A DNA stretch of 54,003 bases. It comes from Anaerolineae bacterium (GTDB taxonomy: Bacteria > Chloroflexota > Anaerolineae > 4572-78 > J111). This document shows, piece by piece, positions 1-6,647 of this stretch. The position numbers and the translations under genes are program-made. Below the pieces are notes generated by a model, which had not been told where the DNA came from, searched no databases, and was given only the letters and a program-made list of their open reading frames with translations. The number at the start of each line of letters is the position of its first letter. Position 1 is the stretch's first letter. The stretch spans positions 1 through 54,003 of the forward strand of contig JAKLJP010000046.1 in NCBI GenBank assembly GCA_023151115.1, written 5' to 3'.

Positions 1-23
1 TCCTCTGGTATTCGACCTTCCAT
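1..23 (-). CDS. Start of a leftward gene, cut by window edge
   Basis: Only seven codons are visible, read leftward from an ATG at 23-21 (M-E-G-R-I-P-E). An AGGGAGGT ribosome-binding site lies 5 bases upstream of the ATG. It would be a host gene flanking the prophage. Nothing can be said about its product. Confidence 0.4.
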
Positions 24-105
24 TGCCTACCTCCCTTAACCGTTTTTCCTCCTATCTTACCTCAAGATTAGAGCGTTGAAAACCCCTATCGCAAAATTTT
101 GCCTT

Positions 106-134
106 TTGACTCTTGCACCTGATTGTGATAACAT
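106..134 (+). promoter_or_regulatory. Candidate host promoter left of the tRNA remnant
   Basis: TTGACT (106-111), a 17-base spacer and TAACAT (129-134) resemble a sigma-70 promoter. It may be the original promoter of the tRNA-Thr gene before integration. A hairpin at 157-179 lies between it and the tRNA remnant, which weakens this reading. Confidence 0.3.
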
Positions 135-156
135 ATTGACCAACCAAATAAAAAAA

Positions 157-179
157 CCGCTGCACGTTTAGTGCAGCGG
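157..179. terminator. Hairpin, probable leftward terminator
   Basis: A perfect 9-bp stem, CCGCTGCAC / GTGCAGCGG, has a 5-base loop. Seven A's precede it on the + strand, so leftward transcripts read stem then poly-U. The rightward tail (CTTTACTTTT) is weaker. Confidence 0.7.
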
Positions 180-189
180 CTTTACTTTT

Positions 190-227
190 GCCCTCGTAGC
201 TCAGTTGGTAGAGCAGCCGCCTTGTAA
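190..227 (+). other. attL: 5' half of tRNA-Thr left by integration
   Basis: These 38 bases match 34480-34518 except for one missing C in the D-loop (ttggTAGAGC here, ttggTCAGAGC at the right). Identity stops just after the anticodon loop, and unrelated sequence follows. It has acceptor 5' strand, D-arm and anticodon but no 3' half, so it is a tRNA remnant marking the left prophage boundary. Confidence 0.88.
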
Positions 228-275
228 CGCCACTGAACCACGACCGTGATTAACCCGGCCTGGGAACACAAACCA

Positions 276-305
276 ACGCCCCTGCCGGATATCCGGTAGG
301 GGCGT
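276..305 (+). terminator. Rho-independent terminator at left prophage end
   Basis: ACGCCCCT-G-CCGG pairs with CCGG-T-AGGGGCGT around GATATC, with one G-T pair, and TTTT follows. It sits 10 bases before the first prophage gene and would stop transcripts entering from the host. Confidence 0.8.
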
Positions 306-315
306 TTTCATTTAC

Positions 316-819
316 ATGCGAGCAAATAAGAGACCCATAGTGGCCGACACAAGAAAAGGATTGCAGATTTTTCCTGAACAACTTTATCAACTCTCCGCAG
401 TCGTCAAGATGACAGATTTATCGGATGCTGCTTTCCGAACCCTCATTTGTCTCTATGACCAGGCCTGGCAAGCCGATGGAAATAGCACCGCGGCCCTCAG
501 CCTGGCTGACCTGACCAAAGCTCGAGGTATCACCGAACTGCGCCTCCAGGAGCATCTGGCTGAATTGCAGGGGCATAAACTCATAAAAATAGCAGACCCT
601 TGCTATTCAGCCGTTGATCTGGATGAAAGCTTAGAAGAGGGGAAAATCTGCGTCTTTTTATTGGCCCTGGATTGGGCTAAGTACGAGTGGCCGGTCGAGA
701 AAAACCAGTATATCCAGATCACCATCTCGCCCAGCGGCATCGTAGAAGCTCAGGCCAAAGACAAAAAAACAATCTCTGGTTACGATAATATTATGAAGTT
801 TCTAAGGGAGGAGGATTGA
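316..819 (+). CDS. Hypothetical protein, possible winged-helix
   Basis: A 167-aa protein I do not recognise. Residues about 36-95 (from SDAAFRTLICLYDQAW to LKIADP-like HLAELQGHKLIKI) have the spacing of a winged-helix domain, as in phage replication or regulatory proteins; this is a fold guess. It follows a terminator by 10 bases, and no clear ribosome-binding site precedes the ATG, so the start is uncertain; a downstream GTG near 340 is possible. Its last 29 bases overlap the end of the opposite-strand gene at 791-1159. Confidence 0.6.
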   Translation: MRANKRPIVADTRKGLQIFPEQLYQLSAVVKMTDLSDAAFRTLICLYDQAWQADGNSTAALSLADLTKARGITELRLQEHLAELQGHKLIKIADPCYSAVDLDESLEEGKICVFLLALDWAKYEWPVEKNQYIQITISPSGIVEAQAKDKKTISGYDNIMKFLREED

Positions 820-1159
820 GCTTATATGTCCTGGCCGGGCCATCATCAGGCTGAAAAATGACCGTCACCGGTGTATAAGGCTCATCTTCCAGCAGGGCTT
901 TCAATCGCTTCACCGCCGCCAGCCGCCGCTCCTGTCGCCGCAAAGCATCCGGGCTTTCAAAAGGCTTACCAAAGTCACCTGGCGGCTCTGGCCGCGCCAC
1001 CCGGCTGAGGCTTTGCAATAGATCATGCAGCTCAGCCTGCCCAGAACTAATCAGAACGCGCAGCGCCGCCGCCCGCAACTCCTCCCCACTCGCCTGCGCC
1101 AACAGCGCCTTGATCTCCCGCAACTCCTGCAATATCGCCTGCCCTGTTGTCTCGTCCAT
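791..1159 (-). CDS. Hypothetical small helical protein
   Basis: A 122-aa protein of unknown function. The N-terminal half (residues 1-50) is predicted helical and Leu/Ala/Glu-rich; the C-terminus holds TPVTVIFQPDDGPARTYKL, which looks like a small beta segment. An AAAGGGTG ribosome-binding site lies 8 bases before the ATG, and a TATAAT-like box sits about 40 bases upstream. It is divergent from the HTH gene at 1206 and overlaps the end of 316-819. It is the only clear leftward gene in the early arm, a common place for a phage regulator, but no DNA-binding motif is obvious. Confidence 0.55.
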   Translation of the reverse strand: MDETTGQAILQELREIKALLAQASGEELRAAALRVLISSGQAELHDLLQSLSRVARPEPPGDFGKPFESPDALRRQERRLAAVKRLKALLEDEPYTPVTVIFQPDDGPARTYKLNPPPLETS

Positions 1160-1197
1160 AAAATGTCACACCCTTTCATTTATAAGTAAGTAGGAGT

Positions 1198-1225
1198 ATT
1201 ATACAATGAACCCACCCAAACCCAA
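1198..1225 (-). promoter_or_regulatory. Candidate promoter for the leftward gene
   Basis: On the minus strand TATAAT is at 1203-1198, with TTGGGT 16 bases upstream. The -35 falls in the C/A repeat inside the opposite gene, so it may be chance. Confidence 0.3.
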
Positions 1226-1712
1226 CCCCCAAACCCCAAACCCCAAACCCCAAACCCTCTCCCCCACCGACCTCCCCGCCCTATTTACTACCTACCCCCC
1301 CGGCGTTAAACTACAACTAGAAATCCTCCCCAACGGAGCTATCCACGTGGCCGATACCACCCCCAAAACCAAAACCCAGCTCATTGACGAGCTCTTCCCC
1401 CACCTCAAGGGCCAGGGCATCTCTATCTCCAACGCCGCCAAAAAGTACGGCGTGCCGCGCGGTGCGGTAAACGATTGGGTTTACGTAACCGGGTATCTCC
1501 ACTTCGTAGACGAAACCTGCTACCCCAAGCTGGTAGACGAAGCCGAAGTCGCCCTCTGCGCCCAGATCTACCACGCCCGCCGCGCCGCCAACACCGCCGG
1601 CCTGCCCTACTTCAACGACCAGGGCCATATCATCACCACCATCAAACGCCCCGCCGCCGCCCGCAACCGCCCCCCAAAAAATCCCAAGCCGCCTGATGAA
1701 ACGGGATATTGA
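1206..1712 (+). CDS. Helix-turn-helix DNA-binding protein
   Basis: A 168-aa protein. Residues about 60-90 (GISISNAAKKYGVPRGAVNDW) form a typical helix-turn-helix like those of recombination or transcription regulators. The N-terminus (residues 2-18) is a Pro/Asn/Lys/Gln tract translated from a CCCCAAA heptamer repeat. The C-terminus is Pro/Arg-rich. A GTAGGAG ribosome-binding site is 9 bases before the ATG. It is divergent from 791-1159 and first in the main rightward early block, so a regulator of the early arm is plausible. Confidence 0.65.
   Translation: MNPPKPNPQTPNPKPQTLSPTDLPALFTTYPPGVKLQLEILPNGAIHVADTTPKTKTQLIDELFPHLKGQGISISNAAKKYGVPRGAVNDWVYVTGYLHFVDETCYPKLVDEAEVALCAQIYHARRAANTAGLPYFNDQGHIITTIKRPAAARNRPPKNPKPPDETGY
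1213..1257 (+). repeat. (CCCCAAA)n heptamer tract inside a gene
   Basis: About six CCCCAAA/CCCAACC-like units in tandem. They are translated as the N-terminal Pro/Lys/Gln tract of the HTH protein at 1206. Confidence 0.8.
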
Positions 1713-1724
1713 CCTGATCAGGTT

Positions 1725-1814
1725 ATGACTAAAACCGGCGGCTTTGTCGTCACCGTAGCCGAACAACTCCTCCTGGAACTGCTCAAGTCCCAAGCCTTGA
1801 AGCTCCTGCCTTGA
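1725..1814 (+). CDS. Possible 29-aa small protein
   Basis: An ATG 12 bases after the HTH gene stop opens a short frame (MTKTGGFVVTVAEQLL then LELLKSQALKLLP) with the C-ending codons typical of this arm. The product would be one amphipathic helix. The upstream AGG is a weak ribosome-binding site. It may be the surviving start of a larger gene. Confidence 0.3.
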   Translation: MTKTGGFVVTVAEQLLLELLKSQALKLLP

Positions 1815-1881
1815 TCCCTTCTTCCAGCGCCCCTCTTATTTCTTCTCTCACCATCCGGCGCACCGTTTCCTCATCCATCAT
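1783..1881 (-). CDS. Possible 32-aa acidic helical peptide
   Basis: A minus-strand ATG at 1881 follows AAAGGGG by a few bases and encodes MMDEETVRRMVREEIRGALE and a short tail. It resembles the N-terminal region of the 791-1159 product in length and charge. It converges on 1725-1814, so at most one of the two may be real. Confidence 0.3.
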   Translation of the reverse strand: MMDEETVRRMVREEIRGALEEGIKAGASRLGT

Positions 1882-1941
1882 TGACCCCTTTCCAAAATCG
1901 TAAATCCAAAATCGTAAATCCATTCTACCCCCCCCCTCCTT

Positions 1942-1979
1942 CCCCCCTCTCCCCCTGGGAGAGGGCCGGGGGTGAGGGC
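1942..1979. repeat. REP-like palindrome, intergenic
   Basis: CCCCTCTCCCC-CT-GGGAGAGGG followed by GGGGGTGAGGG. It is a typical copy of the REP-like family found throughout the window. Confidence 0.8.
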
Positions 1980-2020
1980 CCCTACCATGCACCATGAAAT
2001 CCCCCCTTTTTTTGAAATTA

Positions 2021-2063
2021 GTTATGGAAGATACTTGACACCTTCCATAACTTGTGCTATACT
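2021..2063 (+). promoter_or_regulatory. Sigma-70 promoter overlapped by a perfect operator
   Basis: TTGACA (2035-2040), exactly 17 bases, then TATACT (2058-2063). A perfect 10-bp inverted repeat, GTTATGGAAG (2021-2030) and CTTCCATAAC (2042-2051), flanks the -35 box, where a dimeric repressor would block polymerase. The AGGAGG and ATG of the next gene follow at 2086-2099. I read it as the main regulated early promoter of the prophage. Confidence 0.82.
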
Positions 2064-2096
2064 GGACTCAAATTTCAACCCACCCAGGAGGCCCCT

Positions 2097-2275
2097 ATGG
2101 CTAACGCACTCAATCGTACCATCCAACCCGGCGAAATCGTCGTCATGTCTTCACCATCACCTACCAAAGCAAAGATACCCCCGCCAGCGCCTTCCCCCCC
2201 GCTCACGGGGGGGAGCAAGGGGGGGTATTCATCCGCCGCACCCTCCGCATCCTCAACCCAGATTGGCTCAACTAG
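2097..2275 (+). pseudogene. Small early gene, apparently frameshifted and REP-disrupted
   Basis: The ATG at 2097 has an excellent AGGAGG and encodes MANALNRTIQPGEIVVM. After about 2144 codon bias moves to the -1 frame, which reads HVFTITYQSKDTPAS, crosses a REP-like insert (2192-2227) and ends GGVFIRRTLRILNPDWLN at TAG 2273-2275, immediately before the ribosome-binding site of the exonuclease gene. The original frame instead runs on into the next gene with atypical codons. Either a frameshift mutation broke it or reading is recoded; a sequence error is also possible. Function unknown; it is the first gene behind the operator-controlled promoter. Confidence 0.5.
2192..2227. repeat. C/G palindrome repeat inside early gene
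   Basis: CCCCCCCGCTCACGGGGGGG then GAGCAAGGGGGGG. It is the poly-C/poly-G subtype, also seen at 2759, 5662 and 18914. Confidence 0.7.
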
Positions 2276-2289
2276 CAGGAGCAACCCCA

Positions 2290-3111
2290 ATGAGATCCCA
2301 ACCCTCCAACCCGCCAACCTTCCAGCCTTCCAACCTCCCAACCTCCACCTTCGGCCTCGAAATCACCCTCGAGCACCCCGCCGCCCAACTCCGCCAGGAA
2401 ATTACCCAATTACGGCAAGCCGTCAGCCAAATATCCCCCCCCTCCCAAAAGGAGGGGGATAAAACCCTCCCCCCTGCTACCTGCAACCCTGCTACCTGCA
2501 ACCCTGCCACCCTGCTACTTGCTCAAGACCCCCTCTTCCTCGACATCGAAACCACCGCCCTCTACAAAAAAGACGACCCGCGGCCCGTCGAAATCGCCGT
2601 CATCAACAGCCAGGGCCAGGTACTCCTGAGCACCCTCATCAACCCCGGCTGCCCCATCCCCCCCGCCGCCACCGCCCACAACGGCATCACCAACGCCGAC
2701 GTAGCCGACGCCCCCACCTGGCGGCAAATCGAACCCCTCCTCAAACACATCCTCACCGCCCCCCCGCTGGGGGGGACTGAGGGGCGGCGCACCATCGTCG
2801 CCTTCAACGCCAAATTCGACAGCCAATTCATCCCCCCCGCCTGGCCCCTCGAGTGGGCCTGCGCCAAAGACCTCGCCAACCAAATCCTCGGCAAAGCCAA
2901 CTGGTGGGACATCAAACAAAACCCCCTCCTCGGCGGCAGCCTCCCCGCCCGCCTCCACCAGCTTGGCCTGCCCCCCGGCCCGGCCCACACCGCCGCCGGC
3001 GACTGCCTCTCCACCCTCCGCCTCGTCCGCCGCCTGGCCGGAGAAACTCAACCCGTAGAACTGGCCTACCCCTGGGAAAGGGCCGAAAGGAGCGCAAATC
3101 GTAAATCGTAA
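2290..3111 (+). CDS. DnaQ-like 3'-5' exonuclease (DEDDh)
   Basis: A 273-aa protein. The exonuclease domain spans about residues 78-260: Exo I DIETT at 85-89, an H-N-G-I-T segment at 130-134, Exo II FNAKFD at 172-177 and Exo III with H233 and D238 (HTAAGDC). These are the DEDDh metal-binding and catalytic residues, so 3'-5' removal of DNA or RNA ends is the expected activity, as in phage proofreading or recombination. Residues 1-80 are low-complexity, partly translated from repeats (the TFQPSNLP tract and a REP-like insert near 2434). The start at 2290 is chosen because CAGGAG lies just upstream; longer upstream frames lack coding character. Confidence 0.85.
   Translation: MRSQPSNPPTFQPSNLPTSTFGLEITLEHPAAQLRQEITQLRQAVSQISPPSQKEGDKTLPPATCNPATCNPATLLLAQDPLFLDIETTALYKKDDPRPVEIAVINSQGQVLLSTLINPGCPIPPAATAHNGITNADVADAPTWRQIEPLLKHILTAPPLGGTEGRRTIVAFNAKFDSQFIPPAWPLEWACAKDLANQILGKANWWDIKQNPLLGGSLPARLHQLGLPPGPAHTAAGDCLSTLRLVRRLAGETQPVELAYPWERAERSANRKS
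2434..2472. repeat. REP-like palindrome inside exonuclease gene
   Basis: CCCCCCCCTCC-CAAAA-GGAGGGGG followed by a CCTCCCCCC tract. It is translated as PPSQKEGDKTLPP near residue 50. Confidence 0.65.
2759..2786. repeat. C/G palindrome repeat inside exonuclease gene
   Basis: CCCCCCCGCTGGGGGGG then ACTGAGGGG. It is translated as APPLGGTEG (residues 157-165) between Exo I and Exo II without breaking the frame. Confidence 0.7.
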
Positions 3112-3196
3112 ATCGCAAATCGTAAATCGTAAATCGTAAATCGTAAATCGCAAATCGTAAATCGTAAATCGTAAATCGTAAATCGTAAATCGTAAA
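3093..3196 (+). repeat. (ATCGTAA)n tandem heptamer array, about 15 units
   Basis: Near-perfect ATCGTAA units, a few with C for T, run from the end of the exonuclease gene to the ribosome-binding site of the next gene. Shorter copies are at 1893-1922 and 3889-3917. They resemble the short tandem heptamer repeats known from filamentous cyanobacteria. Confidence 0.93.
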
Positions 3197-3207
3197 AGGA
3201 GTTACTA

Positions 3208-3876
3208 ATGACCACCCCAACCAAAGACCTAACCGAAATCAAACAAATCCTCACCACCGGCTTCAGCCAGGTCAACCAGCGCCTCGACGGCCTCGAAACC
3301 CGCGTCCTCAAACTGGAGCAAGAAGGCCCCATCCTCAAAACCCGCCTCGTCGGGCTAAACGGCTCTGCCCCCCAGGCAGAGTTATCCCCCACTCCTGAAA
3401 AGACGACCGCAGGGAGAGCAGAGCGAGGGGCTAGGCCCAAAGCCATCCCCCGTGATCAAATCATCCCCCGCCACGACAACGATGAAGCCGAAGACGAAGC
3501 CATCGCCGCCGGCAGCTGGGCCAAAATCATCAAAACCAACCGCTGCAACCGCGTCTCCCTCACCAAAACCCGCAAACGCGACTGCTGGAAAATGATCCTC
3601 AGCCTGCCCGGCCGCTCCCGCCCCGCCACCTTCATCGGCTGGGACGGCCCCGAACAAATCCTGACCATGTTCGCCGACGTCATGCCCGAACTCTCCCTCG
3701 ACGACTTTGATAACGGCGCCTGGGCCAAAAAAGATAAAGGGCAGGAACGCCCCCCCATCCTCAAACAATGGGATGTCAACTTCACCGTCGAATGGTTCCA
3801 AACCGCCCCCACCGGCCACAACGGGGCCACCTTCATCAGCGTCGAAACCGTCTACCCCCTTTACGAGGAGGACTAA
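3208..3876 (+). CDS. Hypothetical early protein with N-terminal coiled coil
   Basis: A 222-aa protein of unknown function. Residues 7-45 (ILTTGFSQVNQRLDGLETRV) look like a coiled coil. Residues about 50-85 are translated from a mixed repeat insert (3358-3432). The C-terminal domain (95-222) is Trp/Asp-rich, with RCNRVSLTKTRKRDCW and AATFIGW-like strands. AAAGGAG precedes the ATG directly after the heptamer array, so the ribosome-binding site abuts that array. Its stop overlaps the next ATG (TAATG). Confidence 0.65.
   Translation: MTTPTKDLTEIKQILTTGFSQVNQRLDGLETRVLKLEQEGPILKTRLVGLNGSAPQAELSPTPEKTTAGRAERGARPKAIPRDQIIPRHDNDEAEDEAIAAGSWAKIIKTNRCNRVSLTKTRKRDCWKMILSLPGRSRPATFIGWDGPEQILTMFADVMPELSLDDFDNGAWAKKDKGQERPPILKQWDVNFTVEWFQTAPTGHNGATFISVETVYPLYEED
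3358..3432. repeat. Composite repeat insert in a coding region
   Basis: A CTCTGCC/GGCAGAG hairpin is followed by a purine-rich stretch ending GAGCGAGGGGCTAGG. Codon use and composition differ from the flanking gene, and it is read as residues about 50-75 of the 3208 product. Confidence 0.5.
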
Positions 3877-4184
3877 TGACCACCCCAATCGTAAATCGTA
3901 AATCAGAAATCGTAAATCCCACCTGCGCCTACTGCCCCGCCCCCGCCGTCAGCTACCACGGCCTCACCATCAACCCGCCCATGTGCGAAACCCACTACGA
4001 TCTTTGCGTCCTGGTTGACTACCTCATCGCCATGGGCCAGCCCATCACCATCCCAACCGTCCAGGCCCAGCTCACCCGCGCCCTCGACCGCGGCGGCCAG
4101 TGGACCTTCACCCCCGCCCACATCCCAGACCTGCTGCCCCCCTACCTGGCCGCCAGAAAGGAGGATATCCCATTGACCACCTAA
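3876..4184 (+). CDS. Small Cys/His zinc-finger-like protein
   Basis: A 102-aa protein. After an N-terminal IVNRKSEIVN tract translated from ATCGTAA heptamers, residues about 17-42 read CAYCPAPAVSYHGLTINPPM-CETH, a CxxC...CxxH arrangement suggesting a zinc-binding knuckle. The rest is helical. The start codon overlaps the preceding stop, so translation is coupled. Zinc binding is inferred from spacing only; the role is unknown. Confidence 0.6.
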   Translation: MTTPIVNRKSEIVNPTCAYCPAPAVSYHGLTINPPMCETHYDLCVLVDYLIAMGQPITIPTVQAQLTRALDRGGQWTFTPAHIPDLLPPYLAARKEDIPLTT

Positions 4185-4294
4185 ACCACCGCCTGCGCCC
4201 GGCCGCCCGCGCCTTCTGGCAGGCCCTGCGGGCCGGCCAAAAACACAAAGCCAGAAAAATTTACTGTATCGCCAAAATCATCAAGGAGACACCC

Positions 4295-4537
4295 ATGCAC
4301 AACGAAAATACCAACAGCAAAGAAACCTCCCCCTCTCCGCTTCGGAGAGGGGGCCGGGGGGTGAGGTCCGCCCCCGAAGCCACCGTCACCCTCACCCCCG
4401 CCCAGCTAGAAAAACTGTGGGCCATCGTCATCGGCGGCCGGCTCACCCTCCACCACAACGGCGACGGCCAGATCAGCGCCGCCGTCTCGCTCAGCAGCTT
4501 CGCCCAGGCCCTACCCATCCTCATTGACAGGCTTTAA
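4295..4537 (+). CDS. Hypothetical 80-aa protein with REP-encoded insert
   Basis: The ATG at 4295 follows AAGGAG. Residues about 11-24 (SPSPLRRGGRGVRS) are translated from a REP-like palindrome; the remaining ATVTLTPAQLEKLWAIVIGG segment and C-terminus form a compact helix-strand unit. The frame is open upstream to about 4172, where AAGGAGG precedes an ATT codon and well-biased codons read DHLNHRLRPAARAFWQALRA. So either an ATT-started 121-aa protein exists, or an upstream small gene has lost its stop. Function unknown. Confidence 0.5.
   Translation: MHNENTNSKETSPSPLRRGGRGVRSAPEATVTLTPAQLEKLWAIVIGGRLTLHHNGDGQISAAVSLSSFAQALPILIDRL
4328..4367. repeat. REP-like palindrome inside a gene
   Basis: CCCCCTCTCC-GCTTC-GGAGAGGGGG then CCGGGGGGTGAGGT. 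It is nearly identical to the copy at 8206-8245 but read in a different frame. Confidence 0.85.
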
Positions 4538-4545
4538 AACACAAA

Positions 4546-4576
4546 CCGGCGTTCCTTGCCCCCCAAGGAACGCCGG
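4546..4576. terminator. Strong GC hairpin after the 4295 gene
   Basis: A perfect 13-bp stem, CCGGCGTTCCTTG / CAAGGAACGCCGG, has a C-only loop. No U-tract follows on the + strand, so it may be an RNA-processing or partial terminator signal. Confidence 0.55.
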
Positions 4577-4597
4577 CCCACCCATAGGTGATTGCTA

Positions 4598-4930
4598 ATG
4601 ACCACAACTATTATAACACAAAAAACCAAAAACAGCAGAGGAGAGACTTTCACCTCTGCCCCTCCGCACCCCTGCCCCCCTGCGGCCTACCCCTCCCGCC
4701 GCGCCCGCGCCACCCACTTCTACGACCCCTGGGAGCGTCTCCTGGCCGCCATCGCCCTCCAGGCCGTCAAAGACATTGTCCGTCCCGGCAAAATGCCCTG
4801 GTTCACCCCCGAAGAACGGGAAACCGCCTACTGGTTCGTCGGCCACTTCCCGGCCCTCTACACCACCCTGGGCATCCCCCGGCACAAAATAAACCTACTC
4901 CTAACCCATGAAAGGAAAAACCGCCCATGA
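4598..4930 (+). CDS. Hypothetical small early protein
   Basis: A 110-aa protein of unknown function. The first 35 residues are low-complexity (Pro/Ser/Arg). The C-terminal part (FYDPWERLLAAIALQAVKDI, then FTPEERETAYWFVGHFPALY) is helical and aromatic-rich, compatible with a small DNA- or protein-binding domain. AGGTGA lies 8 bases before the ATG. It overlaps the next gene by 4 bases (ATGA), so the pair is translationally coupled. Confidence 0.6.
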   Translation: MTTTIITQKTKNSRGETFTSAPPHPCPPAAYPSRRARATHFYDPWERLLAAIALQAVKDIVRPGKMPWFTPEERETAYWFVGHFPALYTTLGIPRHKINLLLTHERKNRP

Positions 4931-5235
4931 CCCGCCTGCAACACCCTGCCGCCACCGCAGCCACCCTGGCCGAAAATGAACAGGCCCGCCAGCGCATCCG
5001 CGACCTGGAACTGACAATAACCCACCTCAACAACCGCCTGGACCAGCTAACCGCCGCCGCCAGAGAACTCTGCTATACCCGCCTTTCTAAACCCCGGCAG
5101 CCAGAAATCGTAAACCCGGACGGAACGCCCTACCGCCTCCCCCCCCACCTGGAGGACGACAAAACGGACGATTTTACCCTGGCCCTGCGCGCCCTGGCCG
5201 AGCTAGTTGACTACCCCGGCTGGTACCAACTGTAA
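4927..5235 (+). CDS. Hypothetical coiled-coil protein
   Basis: A 102-aa protein. Residues 13-52 (LAENEQARQRIRDLELTITH onward) form a coiled coil; the C-terminus is acidic (EDDKTDDFTLALRALAELVD). No family recognised. It starts inside the stop of 4598-4930. Confidence 0.6.
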   Translation: MTRLQHPAATAATLAENEQARQRIRDLELTITHLNNRLDQLTAAARELCYTRLSKPRQPEIVNPDGTPYRLPPHLEDDKTDDFTLALRALAELVDYPGWYQL

Positions 5236-5323
5236 AACACCCCCCACCCCCCCTGCCGAGCGACAACCCGGCGGGGAGAGGGGCCGGGGATTAACCATTA
5301 GCAACCAGAAAGGAGACAGTTCT

Positions 5324-5404
5324 ATGACCAACACACAATTCTCAACCCTCATCCCTTCTCCCCTGGGAGAAGGGATGAGGGCCGCCGAGGAGAGAGTATG
5401 CTAA
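5324..5404 (+). CDS. 26-aa ORF built largely from a palindrome
   Basis: AAAGGAG and an ATG at 5324 are convincing, but after MTNTQFSTL the frame runs through a 36-base perfect palindrome (5346-5381) and stops just inside the replication gene start. It may be the stump of a gene hit by a REP-like insertion, or a leader peptide coupled to the replication gene. Confidence 0.35.
   Translation: MTNTQFSTLIPSPLGEGMRAAEERVC
5346..5381. repeat. Perfect 17-bp inverted repeat (REP-like)
   Basis: CCCTCATCCCTTCTCCC, a 2-base loop, then its exact complement. It ends 16 bases before the ATG of the replication gene, so it could also hide that ribosome-binding region in the mRNA. Confidence 0.85.
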
Positions 5405-6645
5405 CCGACGAACTCAACTGGCAGGAAACCCTCAACCTGCTCCAAATCTCCATGTCCAAAGCCACCTTCAACACCTGGCTCATCAACACCACCGCTACCC
5501 TGCGCGATGACCGGCTCATCATCTACACCCCCTCCCTCTACGCTCTTGAAACCCTCAAAAGCCGCCTGCGCAAAACCATTCAAACCGCCGTGCAAACCAT
5601 CTACCAGATCCCCCTGGAACTGGAATTTGCCCTCCGTACCGCCGAACCTCCCCCCGCTCCAGCCCCCCCCCCTCAAAGGGGGGAGCTAGAGGGGAGTGAG
5701 GCAGACGAACTCGACCTCCTCACCGCCAATGAAATCCTCACCACCGACTGGCCCGAACCCATCTGGGCCATCCCCGGCCTCCTCCCCGTCGGCCTCACCA
5801 TCCTGGCCGGCAAGCCCAAAATGGGCAAAAGCTGGCTCATCCTCCAGCTCGCCAAAACCATCGCCGCCGGCGGCCAAATCTTCGGCAGCGCCGTCGAACC
5901 GGGCCGCGTCCTCTACCTGGCCCTGGAGGACCCGCCCCGCCGCCTCCGCGAACGCATGCGCATGCAACGCTGGCCCACTGACCTGCCCGTAGATTTTATG
6001 GTCATGGGCCAATTCATCCACCAAATTGGAGACCTTAGCGACGAAGGCGGCCAGCGCCTGGCCCGCCAGATCCAGGCCCGGCAGTACCGCCTCGTCGCCA
6101 TAGATACCCTCTCCCGCAGCGTAGAAGGCGATCAAAACGATGTCGAAATCATGACCCGCGCCCTCATCCCCATCCACGAAATGGCCCACGCCAAAAACTG
6201 CGCAGTTCTCCTCTGCGACCACCACAATAAAGCTTCCGGCATCAACCCCGACGCCATCGCCGACATCCTCGGCTCCACCGCCAAAGGCGCCCTCTGCGAT
6301 ACCGCCTGGGGCCTCTACCGCCAGCGCGGCCAAAACGACGCCCGCCTCTCCGTCGTTGGCCGCGAAGTCATCGAACGCACCCTGTCCATGGCCATCAACT
6401 GGGAAACCGGCCTCTGGCAAGACCACGGCGAGGCCGCCAAACTAACCGACCGCCACCAGGAAATTCTCGACGTCCTGGAGTATCTCGACCGGCCCACCCT
6501 CAACAACATTAGCCGCGCCCTCAACCAGGATGCTAGTAATACTTACAAACGCCTCAAGGTCATGCTCGCCGAGGGCATGCTCGAAAAAGAGGTCCAGAAA
6601 AGAGAAATTCTCTATCGCTTAAACGGCCACGACCCGGAAGAGTAA
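5398..6645 (+). CDS. Replication protein: DnaA-N domain fused to RepA-type ATPase
   Basis: A 415-aa protein. Residues 6-68 (WQETLNLLQISMSKATFNTW onward) match the DnaA N-terminal domain, which in DnaA recruits helicase and self-associates. Residues 82-105 are a Pro-rich linker with REP-encoded sequence. Residues 118-320 are a RecA-fold ATPase of the RepA/AAA_25 type: Walker A GKPKMGKS (138-145), ALEDPPRRLRERM (175-187), Walker B LVAIDTL (232-238) and LLCDHHNKAS (271-280). Residues about 345-410 look like a winged helix. It probably unwinds and loads at the phage origin. A repeat cluster and AT-rich DNA follow immediately. GAGGAGAGA precedes the ATG. Confidence 0.88.
   Translation: MLTDELNWQETLNLLQISMSKATFNTWLINTTATLRDDRLIIYTPSLYALETLKSRLRKTIQTAVQTIYQIPLELEFALRTAEPPPAPAPPPQRGELEGSEADELDLLTANEILTTDWPEPIWAIPGLLPVGLTILAGKPKMGKSWLILQLAKTIAAGGQIFGSAVEPGRVLYLALEDPPRRLRERMRMQRWPTDLPVDFMVMGQFIHQIGDLSDEGGQRLARQIQARQYRLVAIDTLSRSVEGDQNDVEIMTRALIPIHEMAHAKNCAVLLCDHHNKASGINPDAIADILGSTAKGALCDTAWGLYRQRGQNDARLSVVGREVIERTLSMAINWETGLWQDHGEAAKLTDRHQEILDVLEYLDRPTLNNISRALNQDASNTYKRLKVMLAEGMLEKEVQKREILYRLNGHDPEE
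5662..5701. repeat. C/G palindrome repeat in the replication gene linker
   Basis: GCCCCCCCCCCTCAAAGGGG then GGAGCTAGAGGGGAG. It is read as PPPQRGELEGS (90-100) between the two domains. Confidence 0.7.
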
Positions 6646-6647
6646 GC

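Noticed and set aside
1972..2289. N-terminal extension of the exonuclease upstream of 2290
   Set aside because: The frame crosses the promoter/operator and a separate small gene; codons are atypical and a ribosome-binding site stands at 2276-2281.
2515..3220. Leftward frames rich in D-L-R-F-T-I-Y repeats over 3093-3196
   Set aside because: They are antisense translations of the ATCGTAA array with no start signals.
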